NCBI GenBank assembly: GCA_016169945.1
Contig: JADLSH010000393.1
Span: 9,833,501 to 9,897,500 of the forward strand
DNA length: 64,000 bases
Direction of reading: 5' to 3'
DNA from: Trachythela sp. YZ-2020
Lineage: Eukaryota; Cnidaria; Anthozoa; Malacalcyonacea; Clavulariidae
The first letter of the stretch is position 1. Each line of letters begins with the position of its first letter. The notes under the pieces were generated by a model. It saw nothing but the letters and a program-made list of their open reading frames with translations. It had not been told where the DNA came from and did not search any database. Positions 36,601-47,393 of this stretch are shown piece by piece. The translations under genes were made by a program, and so were the position numbers.

Positions 36601-37180
36601 TTGGTGAAGGGCTACATAAAGAACATATATACCTATTCTTTTTATCAAGTATTCGGAAAAACGGATATAAGTGCGTTTTATTCTCCTGAACGAGTGATTT
36701 GCCCCCGCAATGTGATATGTGTCACTTACATAAGATGAGACCGTTTTGAATGCGTGATAATACTTAGATATTTATCTTTCCATATTTTGATGTTTTTAGC
36801 AACAAGCTCACGATGAGAATCAACATCAACAAAGTCCGTGTGAGGAAACACGAGAAAACAACGATAGTCCTGGGTACAAGCCAAGTTCTCTGCACCAGTC
36901 TCCTTCGTATCAGACAAGTCACGCGATGGCTGCAGCAGCACAACAACAACAAGCTATGTTTAGCATGAACTATGGTCAGATGTATGCCACAGCTGGTCGT
37001 CCATTGTATTCCAACTACAATATGTTTTCTCAACAACGCTCAGCATTTCCCAGGTACGCACTTAACAAAGTTGGTGGTTTTAATCGACAAACAGGCAGGA
37101 AGTACAACAGCAGATACACTAGACACGATCTGCATAATATGCAGACTGGTTATGGACCATACTCAAAAGAAGCTGAATAA
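18686..37180 (+). CDS. OTUD4: OTUD4 homologue, OTU-domain deubiquitinase (22 exons)
   Basis: Exons: 18725(or 18686)-18829, 24195-24278, 24478-24528, 24631-24677, 24827-24899, 24990-25071, 25176-25379, 25612-25773, 25897-25961, 26241-26309, 26460-26485, 26775-26890, 27328-27383, 27516-27572, 29851-29973, 30123-30188, 30324-31116, 32605-32900, 34917-35136, 35514-35554, 35649-35807, 36800-37180. All joins keep frame, giving 1,091 residues from the ATG at 18725 (human: 1,114). The OTU domain (about 1-150) shows [13 protein letters not shown] with catalytic Cys27 and Asp24, and SNGNHYD with His130. A Tudor-like segment follows (GDRCQ...[12 protein letters not shown], about 284-332), then a basic patch, an acidic E/P/Q-rich middle, [19 protein letters not shown] (near 900) as in OTUD4, and a Q/Y/M-rich tail. 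The ATG at 18725 has the better context; 18686 is in frame. The acceptor of exon 18 (32605, alternatively 32644) is the least certain border. Confidence 0.93.
19195..19297. repeat. 103-bp inverted repeat in OTUD4 intron 1
   Basis: TGCCCAGCATAATGTA at the left is mirrored by TACATTATGCTGGGCA at the right, with further pairing inwards. It is a MITE-sized hairpin; no target-site duplication was recognised. Confidence 0.6.
20756..21200 (+). repeat. G-rich dispersed repeat, copy 2
   Basis: Runs of GGGGG with spacers (GGGGGATGG, GGGGGTTTACTC, AAAGGGGGAACATTGG, AAAGGGGGGATGATT) reproduce in reverse complement the C-rich repeat at 4270-4570. It begins just after a CCTGCGGAGGAGGC phrase shared with the MITE ends at 3683/3958. 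It lies in OTUD4 intron 1. Confidence 0.5.
21693..22002. mobile_element. 310-bp MITE with TTTAG duplication
   Basis: The ends CAGGGTTCT and AGAACCCTG are inverted copies, continuing as CTATCCAGG and CCGTGGCAG. TTTAG flanks both sides (21688-21692 and 22003-22007). CAGGG termini suggest a hAT-like element, although the duplication is shorter than the usual 8 bp. It lies in OTUD4 intron 1. Confidence 0.6.
22222..22300 (-). mobile_element. tRNA-derived SINE head
   Basis: On the minus strand the sequence carries an A box TAGCTCAGTTGG (22288-22277) inside a GCTC/GAGC D stem, and a B box GGTTTGATTCC (22244-22234) inside a perfect 5-bp T stem. The anticodon arm pairs poorly and gives no sensible anticodon, so it is a tRNA-derived retroposon and not a working tRNA gene. 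The 3' end of the SINE body probably runs to about 22190. It lies in OTUD4 intron 1. Confidence 0.65.
23678..23948. mobile_element. 271-bp hAT-type MITE with perfect 8-bp TSD
   Basis: The element begins CAGGGCCGGATTAA and ends TTAATCCGTCCCTG. CGTTTGTC is duplicated exactly at 23670-23677 and 23949-23956. Subterminal GCCACGGGCCC / GCCACGGCCCC phrases are the further inner part of the inverted ends. There is no coding capacity. It lies in OTUD4 intron 1. Confidence 0.85.
27932..28511. mobile_element. Three tandem copies of a TTAA-type (piggyBac-like) hairpin MITE
   Basis: Copies start at about 27932, 28135 and 28343. Each begins GGTACGTTTACACGCTGCG and ends in its reverse complement. TTAA stands at the outer borders where preserved. 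The same spacer of about 34 bp (GACAATCATAGTTTACCCTC...) separates copies 1/2 and 2/3, so the block is a true tandem triplication of element plus flank. Copy 1 has lost part of its right arm. It lies in the OTUD4 intron between exons 14 and 15. Confidence 0.75.
29461..29531. repeat. CATA/CACA microsatellite
   Basis: Tandem CATACATA/CACACATA-type simple sequence in an OTUD4 intron. Confidence 0.85.
29668..29790. repeat. Dispersed-repeat-like segment
   Basis: The phrase GTGGGAGGAAACCGGAGTG followed by CCCGGAGAAAACCCACG is one I recognise as recurring in repeats of many animal genomes. The boundaries are guesses, and no element class is assigned. Confidence 0.35.
31403..31472 (-). pseudogene. 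Truncated first-exon-like fragment (MAGRF...EEEI)
   Basis: The minus strand starts at an ATG at 31472 and reads [20 protein letters not shown] before the similarity to its sister fragments stops at a repeat border. The pattern MA-x-RF-x(4)-(N/S)-(D/E)-EEI is shared with the fragments at 31916 and 63416. It lacks the NTKK motif and splice donor of the sisters. Confidence 0.45.
31805..31916 (-). pseudogene. First-exon-like fragment with splice donor (MASRF...NTKKATK)
   Basis: The minus strand starts at ATG 31916 and reads [17 protein letters not shown], then [18 protein letters not shown], ending at a consensus donor GTAAGC (exon end 31805, 112 nt). I recall similar N termini (RF..x..EEI...NTKK) on DUF3504/tyrosine-recombinase-like proteins in cnidarian genomes; that assignment is from memory and unverified. 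No downstream exon was found. Confidence 0.5.
33107..34632. mobile_element. 1.5-kb element with two 500-bp near-identical inverted arms
   Basis: The left arm (33107 to about 33650) and right arm (about 34080-34632) are reverse complements with only about 1-2% mismatches. The ends read TTAGTCTAGGACCTGTATAG. ATT stands outside both TAGTC/GACTA ends and may be a 3-bp duplication. Each arm carries, pointing outwards, a nine-codon ATG exon (MAEIVFWWG) followed by GTAAGTG (plus strand 34114-34140, minus strand 33620-33594). The core of about 430 bp has no recognised gene. It lies in OTUD4 intron 18. Confidence 0.75.
36298..36624. repeat. Telomere-like minisatellite framed by an inverted repeat
   Basis: The frame is GTTCTTTATGTAGCCC at the left and GGGCTACATAAAGAAC at the right. 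Inside, GGGTTAGGGTTAG runs into a minisatellite of GTTAGTGTTAGTTAGGGTTG units plus three copies of an interrupting GCATTACTAATAATATACAT block. The TTAGGG-like units are degenerate. It lies in the last OTUD4 intron. Confidence 0.75.
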
Positions 37181-37421
37181 TTGACAGAAACAGCTTGGCA
37201 CGACTACAAGGACACCTCTCAAACCTTAATCAAAGTGATTTTTTTATATTTTTTTGAAAAGGGAAACTTAAATGTTTAGTTAAGTACAGATAAGTGTGTC
37301 TTTCTATATATTGTTTAACACAGCGTGGACCTTACGAAATTGTTCCATGGACCTAGAGGAATATTTTTTGAACTAACAAAACAATGTTGAACTTCCAAAC
37401 TGTAAACCGCTAGCTGTTATA

Positions 37422-38031
37422 CAGGGTGTATAAAAAAAACTGAGACCTTTAGAAATTCACCTTATTGTTATAATTTGAATGCCTGAGTTCTACCATAGTT
37501 AATGGAGAGGATGGTGTATCAAAAAGTTTCATTGTACTTTCGTGAAGCCTTCCCATCCATCCCTCCACTAATATGGTTCTCTACAAAAAAAAAAAAAAAC
37601 GTTCAGTATCAAAACAAGCACACAAAGTGAATTAAACTTATGAGTTCGATTACGAATGGCTCAGTTTACGAATGACTGCTGTCGAGTTTTGAGTTTGGGC
37701 GTACTTTAAAACAAGAAATACTCTTTGCTCTGTTGTTAGCTGAGCCATTCGTAATCGAACTAATTTTAATTCACTTTGTGTGCTTATTTTGATAGTACTG
37801 CACGTGGAAACGTATTTTCAAATCCCAGAAGCGTAATTATTTGCACAGCCATTGAAATTCTAATGTATGATCTCGTGCATACAAATTATGGTATTTGCAG
37901 TTTTTTTGATACACCCTGTATACTGAACCCATGGGTGCGTAAACACAATTGAATCGAATTTTATGCACGGAGAAGTTAATTAAAAGTCAATAGGATAATT
38001 TCTAAGGTCTCAGTTTTTTTTATACACCCTG
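37422..38031. mobile_element. 610-bp mariner-like MITE with TA target, nested hairpin
   Basis: It begins CAGGGTGTATAAAAAAAACT and ends in its reverse complement, flanked by TA on both sides. The inverted arm extends through ACTGAGACCTTTAGAAA. Inside, a second inverted repeat (about 37605-37790; AAGCACACAAAGTGAATTAA mirrored) and a further inner terminus (GATACACCCTGTAT near 37905) indicate nesting or internal duplication. It lies about 240 bp 3' of the OTUD4 stop, so it may fall in the OTUD4 3' UTR. Confidence 0.75.
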
Positions 38032-38033
38032 TA

Positions 38034-38575
38034 TAACGAGAAGTTATAGTTTGTTGGGTTACATATAATAGTATTACAAGCACAATTCCTATAATACAAT
38101 ATCTATAGAAACGTTAACATTTTGTTTGTTTTTATGTTCACATTCCCGGACATAAAATGGTATAAAATCGTACACACGAGATACACAGTCCTCGTAATGC
38201 AGTGTCTGAAATAGCTACAGAGGAATTTGTTATAAAAAAAATGCGAGTCGTTAGACTTCCACCAAAGCTCAACACTGCAGAGCACGTTGATTTAGGATCG
38301 GCCTTACGAAGAAAGTCACCAGTGAAAATCTGTCTTGTAGAAAATAGTATTTGTAGTCCCGATAAGTAAATTCGTATGGCTGGGCAATTTTGATTTTCAC
38401 ACACTGCATAATGAGGTCTAGGTTTAAATACGTACAAGATAAATGTTGTCGATCCAGGCTTTAATGTTTGTAAATCAGTCTATTTTTGAAAATTAAAGTA
38501 AATTATATCTGTATCACTATAATTGTTGTCCGTTCTTTGTGTGAATTAAAATATTTCTGCAAAATTCAATATAAA
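38034..38575. other. Gene-free stretch between OTUD4 and the BEL element
   Basis: An open frame of about 60 codons on the plus strand (about 38166-38368) overlaps an open frame on the minus strand. Neither has a recognisable domain or splice evidence, so I do not call a gene. Confidence 0.3.
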
Positions 38576-38580
38576 TTAAC

Positions 38581-38830
38581 TGTTCAAAAGGAATTTGAAT
38601 TCAAAGGACGTTTAGAGATATAGATATATTAGCTTAATTAAACAATTTAGGATTAATACTGTAGACAATTAGTAATTATAGAACAATTAGGGATTAACAT
38701 TCATTCATAAGTATAGCGAACAATTAGGGATTAACATTTATTCAAATTAGGCCATATATAAATGCATGTAAACTTTTCGTAGTAAACTTTTCATGTAAAA
38801 TTTTCGTTTTAAAATTTGTTCTTGTGAACA
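38581..38830 (+). repeat. 5' LTR of the first BEL/Pao element
   Basis: 250 bp, TG...CA ends, near-identical to 43988-44210 apart from small insertions and deletions. The differences include a 27-bp-scale expansion around the GGGATTAACATTCATTC phrase, which is repeated here. Confidence 0.9.
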
Positions 38831-40005
38831 AAGCGTGAGCAGGAAATGCATGTATTGCTCATGAACGTTGAAGAAAGTATTGCTCATGATGTCAAAGACT
38901 GCAGACGAATATGGGCATTAAAAGAAATGTCATCAAAAAATCGATGCTGTGGTCACTGATGCGGACAGAGACATAGCCTCAGTTAAGCCTTTTTATCGAC
39001 TATACGATTCGAAAAGAACCTACACTGGAGTTGTCGGAAACGATTAAACGAAATAAAGAACAGCGAGTTCAAATCGAAGCAGAAGAACTCGTAGCGAAAA
39101 GATTCAGAAAAATCAAGGCGAAGTCGAAGGGGCTCCGTAGAGATCAGACGCGCGTAAATACTCTCGGTGGCGATGTTTTGCAAGAGTATAGAAGTTCGAA
39201 AGAAAACACGAATGCTAAATTTGATGATGTTCCTAATCCAACTTTTTTGCGAAGACACGAACAGTCATCTACATCCGCATGACGGTTACCAGTAAACAAT
39301 AAGGCAACTCATTCGGAAGCGTACGGTGGAATTGACCGGAAAATGGAGCGGATATATATACCGAAATTCAATGGGACAAAACTAAATTTGAATATTTCTG
39401 GGCTGCCTTTTCAACGATGGTTGATGATTCCGATGAGCCTCCAAAATTCAAGGTGATTCGATTGAAATCGTGTCTCGAGGGCAAGGCAGAAGAAGCTATA
39501 GCAAGGCTAGGATTTTCGAGCGAGACGTACGAGGAAGCGAAAAAGACTCTAAAGAGGAAATTTGGAGGCGATCGTCGACAGATCCAAAATTACTTAGAGG
39601 AGTTGAGAAATATGTCGCCCTTACGAGAACGGATTATTGACGATGTCGAAAAATTCACAGATCATTTTATCAGCACTATTGTGATGCTTAAAGAACAATA
39701 TCGTTGGAGCGAATTGAAACCGACTAGCATGTTGTATACGTTGCTCATTGAGAAAATCCCCAGACCGATGTTATCTATCTATTTTCGGTGGACATCAGAA
39801 CATTCTCGAGAGGAGTCGTTGGAAACGCTGCGTGACTGGATGGTGGACGAGACACAGTATCGGGTTCGCGCGCTAGAAACTAGAGAAGGTCTGTCAACAT
39901 CGAGTCAAAAGAAGTCCTTTGAGTATGATAGGAAACGACAACGTAATTATACCGGAATGCTTGGAAATGAAAGAAGTTGAGTTGGGAATCAACGTCGTGC
40001 ATGTT

Positions 40006-40109
40006 ACCCTGGGTTCCAGAGGCTTCAGAGTTTCCTTGTTCACCGCTTCTCATTTTTCCCTTTCTTCTCAAAAACCAAACCCTCCTGAAAACCTCTGGCA
40101 CCCAGGGTA
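40006..40109. mobile_element. 104-bp MITE inside the gag zinc knuckle, 9-bp TSD
   Basis: The ends are TACCCTGGGT and ACCCAGGGTA, with CTCTGG / CCAGAGG pairing further in. CGTGCATGT is duplicated exactly at 39997-40005 and 40110-40118. It splits a Cys/His-rich zinc-knuckle segment of the BEL gag. A 9-bp duplication suggests Mutator-like mobilisation. Confidence 0.85.
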
Positions 40110-41535
40110 CGTGCATGTGCGTGTTGCGAAAAATTTGGGCATAGCGTAAGGGAATGTCACAAATTTATCAAAGAATTGAATGTCAATCAGAGATGGAAAC
40201 TGGCAAAAGAAGTTCAAAAGAATGTGATATAGATGCTTGTAAAAACACTCATCACAAACTACTGCAAGGATCTTTAAACTTGAAGCTGAATGACCGAAAC
40301 GAGAAGTCGATCAATCTCCTAAACGATCGCTCAAAGACAAAGTTGTTCCAGATTCTCCGGCTGTGGCTGAATCGAAATCGGAACTCGGCGCAACATCAGA
40401 ACAACACTCATATACGACAACGCTATCATCTGACGAAAAGTTTGAAAAATTGTTATTTTCCGGACAGTTCCTGTGTGGATCAAAGCAAATGGTAGGAAGC
40501 TGAAAGTCAACGCCGTACTGGATGATGCGAGTAGTGCCTCATATATGAACGAAGAAGTGGCAGGTGCTCTTGGTTTGTCAGTGCCATATGAACCAATAAC
40601 TGTTCAAGTGTTGAAACTTTCGACGCGATGCAAGTAGACGTGAAACTAGAGAGTTGTGATGGAAACGTCGAAGTTCAGTTTAGTGCATTCACTTGTCCTC
40701 GTCAGATTACTGGGAAGTATAGAGTAATAGATTGGCGACGTCATCAAAACCGTTGGACACATGTGTTGATTGGTCAACACCATATTGACTTACATTATTC
40801 TCGCTGTGATGTTAAAGGCAAACCAGGAGAACCAATAGCAAGACTTGGGTCGTTGGGATGGTCACGGCAATACAAATTGGTCATCCCGAAGGAGTAGAGA
40901 ACTCTTCTGTTCAAAGAACGAATCTAGCGTGCACGTTTTTCCCGAGACCACAAGTGTTCGACGAAATCAATCATTCGTTAAAACGAATTTGGGAAGTCGA
41001 CTCTATGAGCACACCCCGATAATGACACGCGAAGAGAAATTAGCTGTCAAGAAAGTTCGTCGTTCACTTGAGCATGATGGGGAACGTTGCCAAGTTGCTG
41101 ACGATCATCCTACGTTAAAAAACAGCTATGAAATGGCGGTTAAACGGCTCGAGAATACTGAAAAGAGGTTATTACGTCAGAATGGTTATTACGGTCGACC
41201 GACGTATTTTCCTTCCGAATAACAGATCAGGCCACCACCACTCAGTTGACGAAAAGAACGATTCTGAGTAAGGTGGCAACTATTTTCGATCCCTTTCCCC
41301 TTTCATCGTCCGTGCAAAGACTATCCTCCAGAAATGTGTTCCAAAGGATTGAGTTGGGATGACGCGATCGATGGAGACGTCTACAGCCGAATTAGGTCGT
41401 ATGGTTCGACGAACTCGCGTTAATTCATACCATTACAGTACCTCGATGTCTGCAAGATTCAAGTGAAGTGAAGTCAACGATGATCCTCACCTTTTGTTGC
41501 TGCGTCGAAAGATGCGTGTTGAGCAGTTAGCTAAT

Positions 41536-42070
41536 AGAGACCTTTAGATTCAGGTTTACCGCAAACCTCTAACCGCCGTTTGACGTTAGCGGTTTGCCGT
41601 TTGCGGTTCGAACATTTTTCGACTTAGATTTGAAGTTCTTAGATGAACATTTTTCGACTTAGATTTGAAGTCGACTCAGATGATGTTCTTCGAAGGATCT
41701 AAACGAGAAGTGAAATGCGCTTTATAAGTCTTAAAGTCTACCGAAGAATCAAGTGTTGATCGCCGCCATGTTGGATTTCGCTCCTCCAAGCGTATCATGT
41801 TCGAGTCAAAATAAAATGCGAAGAATCAACTATTTCGACTTCAAATTCGTCTTTCCTGCTAGAATAATAAGTACTGTGTATGCGCATAGTGTGGATACGT
41901 GAAACATGATATAAAAAAACACAAATAAACCCTGAGGGAAATTACAAACGTGTAGACCCACCTCTTGACGTTCGAAACTCGCGTTGAAAACCTCAAATGT
42001 GGCGTCGGGATAGGGTCACGTGACCCGTAGATTATAGCGGTTCGGCGTAAACCTCGATCTAAAGGTCTCT
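41536..42070. mobile_element. 535-bp MITE in the pol region of the BEL element
   Basis: The left end AGAGACCTTTAGAT and right end ATCTAAAGGTCTCT are inverted copies, continuing into AGGTTTAC / GTAAACCT. A 31-bp direct duplication (ACATTTTTCGACTTAGATTT) lies at about 41610-41675. It separates the RT connection remnant from RNase H. No clear target-site duplication. Confidence 0.7.
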
Positions 42071-43987
42071 ATTTTAGAATTGTCCACGAAGATGACAGTG
42101 TCAAGATAACGATTGTAGCTTCACAAACGCGAGTATCTCCTCTGGTACCAACAAGTATCCCTCGTTTAGAGCTACTAGCAGCGATTCTAGGACTTCACTT
42201 GGCTACCTCCATCGCAGATTCGCTTGGTATTTCATTATCGGAAGCAAGATTTTGGAGTGATAGTATGAACGTTCTGTATTGGATTCGAGGGAAAGGAAGG
42301 CAGTTTCGTCCATTTGTGGCAAATCGAATCGGACAGATTCAGAGTCAAACGGACCCGGAACAGTGGCAGTACATTCACACCAAAGAGAATCCCGCCGACA
42401 TGTGTTCTCGAGGAGTAGGAGTCCAAGAATTGAGCAAGAGTGAATTATGGTGGGAAGGCCCAAAGTTTCTGGAGACGAATGAGCGAGAATGGTCGCGAAG
42501 AAAAATCGAGAAGGGAGACCAAGTCGCCGAAATAAAGACTACTTACGTCTCATTCCAATCTGCAAGTCCTTCTGATGTCCGTTCAATTGGAAGCAAATGG
42601 AAACTTGACCCAACGAACTGGTCAACGAAGCTGAGCGAGATCTTGTTCGAGATACTCAAAGGAAGGAATTCAACGAAGAATATACCGCAATCGGCAACAA
42701 CGAATCACTTCCAAGAAAGAGTCGACTATTGAAACCTGATGCCTAAGATTGGTGATGACGGGCTTCTAAGATGTGACGGTCGTCTGTGTTATGCAGAATT
42801 TTCACCATACGACATTCGATTTCCGATTATTCTTCCAAGAGGAAGTTGGGTAACGAAGTTAATCGTCAAACATTACTACGAACTTAGATAGCATATTACA
42901 GGAACTAACCACACGCTCGGGAACTTGTCAACCAAATTCTGGATCATCGCCGCTCGTGAAGAAATTCGTGCATGGGAAAACGAAAGTAATGAGTGCAAGC
43001 GAAGACGAGCAAATGCTGCCTGTCACGTGATGGCTCCACTGCCAAAAACAAGATTCTGTCTGCCCCTCCGAGCATTTAGTCGTGTTTCAATCGATTTTGG
43101 TGGTCCCTTATCACTATACAAGGAAGGCGACGAGAGAAGCGGTGGTTTATGCCTATTCACGTGCATCTCGAGATGGCATATGGATTAGAGACCGATAGTT
43201 TTCTAAGGTGTTTAACAAGAATGGCGAGCCGTCGAGGATACCCAAACGAAATTGTCAGTGATCGTAACACAAATTTCATTGGCGCAGATCGAGAGGTACG
43301 ACAGTTGGTTGATCAATTAGAAAAAACAAGATTCAGGAGCAAACAGTTGATAAAGAGATCAAATGGCAATTCAATCCTCCGCTGACCTCTCATTTGGGGG
43401 TGTACACGAAATCATGATCAAAGCGGAAAAGAAGGCTATTTATAGCATCCTTAGCAACGCTGATGATGTAAATGACGAAGAGTTAATGACTGCGTTGTTG
43501 GAGCAGAAGCTTTGCTGAATTCTCGTCCGTTAACATATCAAACTTCCAATCCAAAAGACGTTACACCCCTTACACCCAACCACTTTCTCCATGGACATTC
43601 CGGTGCTAAAAGTGCACCTGAATCTGTTGCCTCAACTGCGTATGACCCAAGACGCGTACAAGAGTTAATTTCGCATTTCTGGAAGAGATGGATGAAAGAG
43701 TGGCTACCTATGTTGAACGTGCGATCAAAATGGGCCATCAAGAACCGTGATTTAGAAGTCGGAGACCTCGTGCTGGCTATTTCTCCCGATCAGCCGCGTG
43801 GGCATTGGCCATTAGGTCGGATTGTTGAAGTATTCCCTGGCAAAGATACTCACGTGCGCCAAGGTGCAGGTTGGAAATGGTATACGATCGTGAGACCAAT
43901 AACGAAGTTGGCACCGGTAGAAATCGAATAACTTTGGCGTACGAAGAATAAACTTTGACAGCCTAATGCCTGTCAAGGTGGGGAGAA

Positions 43988-44210
43988 TGTTCAAAAGGAA
44001 TTTGAATTCATAGGACGTTTAGAGATATAGATATATTAGCTTAATTAAACAATTTAGGATTAATAGACAATTAGTAATATAGAACAAGTAGGGATTAACA
44101 TTCATTCAAATTAGGCCATATATATAAATGCATGTAAACTTTTCGTATGTATAATATAATATATAATATTTTCGTCGTACAAGTCGTTTTAAAATTTGTT
44201 CTCGTGAACA
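43988..44210 (+). repeat. 3' LTR of the first BEL/Pao element
   Basis: 223 bp, TG...CA ends, followed directly by the TTAAC duplication. Near-identical to the 5' LTR. Confidence 0.9.
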
Positions 44211-44215
44211 TTAAC

Positions 44216-47200
44216 GGACCTACGGTATAATAATATTTTTGGAACCGAACTTGTTAATCTGCTTGTAACAGTCTCGTTTAACGAACAAATACCATATAAC
44301 ACCACACCAAGTGTGGGGTGACTCCTTATAAATATCCCGAAATACGATTTTACGAAAGAAATGTTAACTTTATGTTCAGGATGTTGTTGGCGAGATTATA
44401 AAAATTACATTATCCGCTCTCTCTTCTCTCTCGTAGCCGGCAGCTGTGTTATCTTTCCTCCGCAGAGGTGCCTGAATTTTCTAAAATGCGCGGTTTAGGT
44501 GGGTAATGAGGCGGTTTGGCCCTCTAGCGCTTTACCAAAACAGCCGGAAGTCTCTGCGGTATCGCCAAAGATCCGGCACTGGTCTAGACCGCTTGGGAAA
44601 TTGAAAGTTCTCAGGAGACTCGTATAAAGAATTCAAACGTAAGAAATATCGTTAACATTGTGTTTTCATTGAGTTATCATTTTCATCGGAGTTTGCTAGT
44701 TACATGCACACAGTCACAAAACCCAAACAATCGCCCTCTTCATTTTTTTCCATTTTGTTTAGACTTCTCCGGCATCTTTTAACTTTTCTTTAAGTCAAAA
44801 GTCCGACAATTGCGCGGTGACCTAAATGCAGAGTTGATATAAGTGCAGTTGGGGGAAATTCTTGCATGTAAATCGCGGTCGCATATTACACGCCTTGTAT
44901 AAACGAAGGCCCCTTCATAAGATATAACAGTTCTTTTGTGTTAAATAAAAACTCAATTGCGCCTTTGCGGGTATATAGAAAAGTCGTTGAATCCTATGTC
45001 ACTGCATGTCGGGCATGCCTATTCCATGGTCACATAGACTTTAAATTACGCTTATATATATATATAGTACACATTATACCTCCTTTCGATTTGCACTTCT
45101 TAAAAAATGTTTCCACGATGCTTACGGGTTATGGTACGAGCTGAGGCCGTTCCACTTCAACCATATTGTGACGTACCGTAAAATTTGCTTTTGTGTAAAA
45201 GTCATTAGTTCAGGAAACAAATAGATACGCTATATTTCGGTACGTAGGTTGTGTACGTAGGTATGTATAGGTTGAAGTGAATAATTACAGCCGTAAAGGC
45301 TGTTTCCATTTCAATCGTATCGAAACGTTACGTATTTCTTCGTTTCGTAAGCACTCAGACAGAACAGTAACACGCTATGGTCTATGTACATGCGTACGCG
45401 CCGATACGATTTATGTTATTTTCTGTTGTTTTGTAATCTTGGACACAAGAAAATGGGGATGCGGGTAACCCAAAGTTGTGAATTGGTAGCAGCAAGCGTT
45501 AGATAAATCAAAGTTTGTCTATTTTACACTACAGTCATTACTATAGTACAACTGTGATATAGGTTGGTTGCAGCTGTCGTGACAAGGTCGCTGGTGTGAA
45601 CAAGTCTTGTCGTTTATGTGCTGTATATGCAAATCAGAGAAAATCAGAGATGCTTTTATTCCTCTTCTATTCGGTAAGCTTTCTATGACTACTATGAGTT
45701 ATTCTAACCAGTCAGAACACTATGTCTATAAGTTTAATTTAGTTATAGAATATAGATAGCAACCGGCCTCTCTGCCTCTGAATCTGGTAAATTATTTTCA
45801 TACAGGCATGATCACCTATATGGCCACCATCATGGTATCATGCAGATTATCACGGTCACTTAGTCTTGTTCTGGGAAAACGTCAATACAGTGCATTTTAT
45901 TATAAAGATACCCAATTAGACGTTTTCGTAAAGATGGTGGCTGGTAACAGAAGACATGCAGCAACGTAGGTAAAATATATCAAAGCCAAAGGAAACCGCC
46001 TGACAAAATACGCAAAACAAATGGCTTCGGTATCCAAAAAATCGGCCAAGTACTAATAACGTATACTGCGCATCAAGCGCCCTGCTGCGCATGTTCTGCG
46101 TTTAATTATTTAAAAACTTTTCGTAACCGTAGTAACGCGAGGTTCACAGACCCTGTAACCGCAGAGTATTACGGCAAAATTTTAAGTGAACATAATTTAG
46201 GTCGGACGCTATCAATATATAATATAACGTTCAGTCAGTATCTCTCATGACATTAGTTTCTGATTCGTTTTATTGTTACTTCATCCTTCATAATGATTAT
46301 ATGCTTCATGCATGCATAAAACATCGCTTCATTCCATCTTGCCATGTTCCAGCCAGCGCATACCCTTTGTTGCGTGCCGATCAATGTAAATATCTACTTC
46401 ACACATCTTCCATTATTTATCAAAATATAAACAATGTGTAAATTAGCTATGCATGTTGTTGCTTGTATTGGCATTGCGCTGGCATTCTAGTTTTCGAAAT
46501 GCTAAATAGACTAACGTGTAATGATCTTAATAGTATAATTTTCTTAAAAAGATCTGATTAAAAAGCTAATGTCATAACTTGATTATGCCTATGCCTATGC
46601 CCTATGGTTAGTGAAATTGAAAGTCAGTGAAAACTCAATGGCGGTAAAATGAACTAATGTGGTTACTATATACCAGCTTGCAGAATTAGCAATTTCAAGT
46701 ACTCACACGGCTCAGATAATAAATGTCAAATGATAGTTTTTTTGTTTGAATAATATTTTTTCAACTTCTTAGCTATGACGGTAGGTTTCTGTGAAACAAT
46801 TTAAATTTCCGTCATCAAAGTAAAACTGAAAAGAAAAGGAAATTATGGCAAATTTGTTAAGGTTTATATCCTATTTTTTTAAACTTTGGACAATTAGTGT
46901 AAAAAAATCGACCACCAAGAAAGTCACGTTTTACGAAGAAATGTATTTAGTATATTGTCTACATAGAATGTATTTATTGCAGTAGATAACAATTACGTGT
47001 TTGTAAAGTGATATAAAGAAACAATTAGATTTATAAATATAGTACAATATTAATAATAAATGATAAAATCAAGTAACAAACAACATATATTATTGTACAC
47101 GCGGAATTACTGATACATTCTATACATGTTTCGCTATAGTCAACCGGTATATCTCAGTTAACTGATATTCGGACGAACGATTAATAGAAAAGATCAAGGA

Positions 47201-47393
47201 AACACATTGTCATCGAATTCGTGGATTTAATATTCTGCTCAACTGGTATTCAGATTATTTGCAAGGAGAGCGAGAAATACGTTTGTGCATGTAGAAAGTT
47301 GAAGAAAGTTTACCTTACCCTAAAATCAGAAAGAACGAGTTTCAACAGGAATAGTCAAGCATTAATTAATTAGAAACGAAGTTTGCAACTGAC
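44216..47393. other. 3.2 kb without recognised gene
   Basis: Mostly unique AT-rich sequence. A more GC-rich patch lies at about 44420-44600. No exon with both a protein match and splice signals was seen. The last few hundred bases presumably hold the promoter and 5' leader of the gene at 47394. Confidence 0.4.

Larger units (their letters stand above)
38581..44210 (+). mobile_element. BEL/Pao LTR retrotransposon, RT-deleted, TSD TTAAC
   Basis: The LTRs start TGTTCAAAAGG and end GTGAACA, and TTAAC is duplicated at 38576-38580 and 44211-44215. Order of remnants: gag with a DUF1759-type core (about 39390-39900; GKAEEAIARLG), a zinc knuckle (interrupted at 40006), a DUF1758-type protease (about 40460-40890; VLDDAS, then LIGQHHIDL), the region before RT (about 40920-41210), connection domain start (about 41250), RNase H (about 42100-42480), integrase with zinc-binding and catalytic core pieces (about 42870-43370), and the DUF5641 tail (43512-43931). 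The RT catalytic core is absent; the sequence jumps across it near 41225-41240. Several frameshifts and stops make it non-autonomous. The purine tract GGTGGGGAGAA precedes the 3' LTR. Confidence 0.93.

Noticed and set aside
38166..38368. Plus-strand ORF of about 60 codons 3' of OTUD4, and an overlapping minus-strand ORF
   Set aside because: No domain, no clear splice sites, and OTUD4 already has a complete last exon at 37180.
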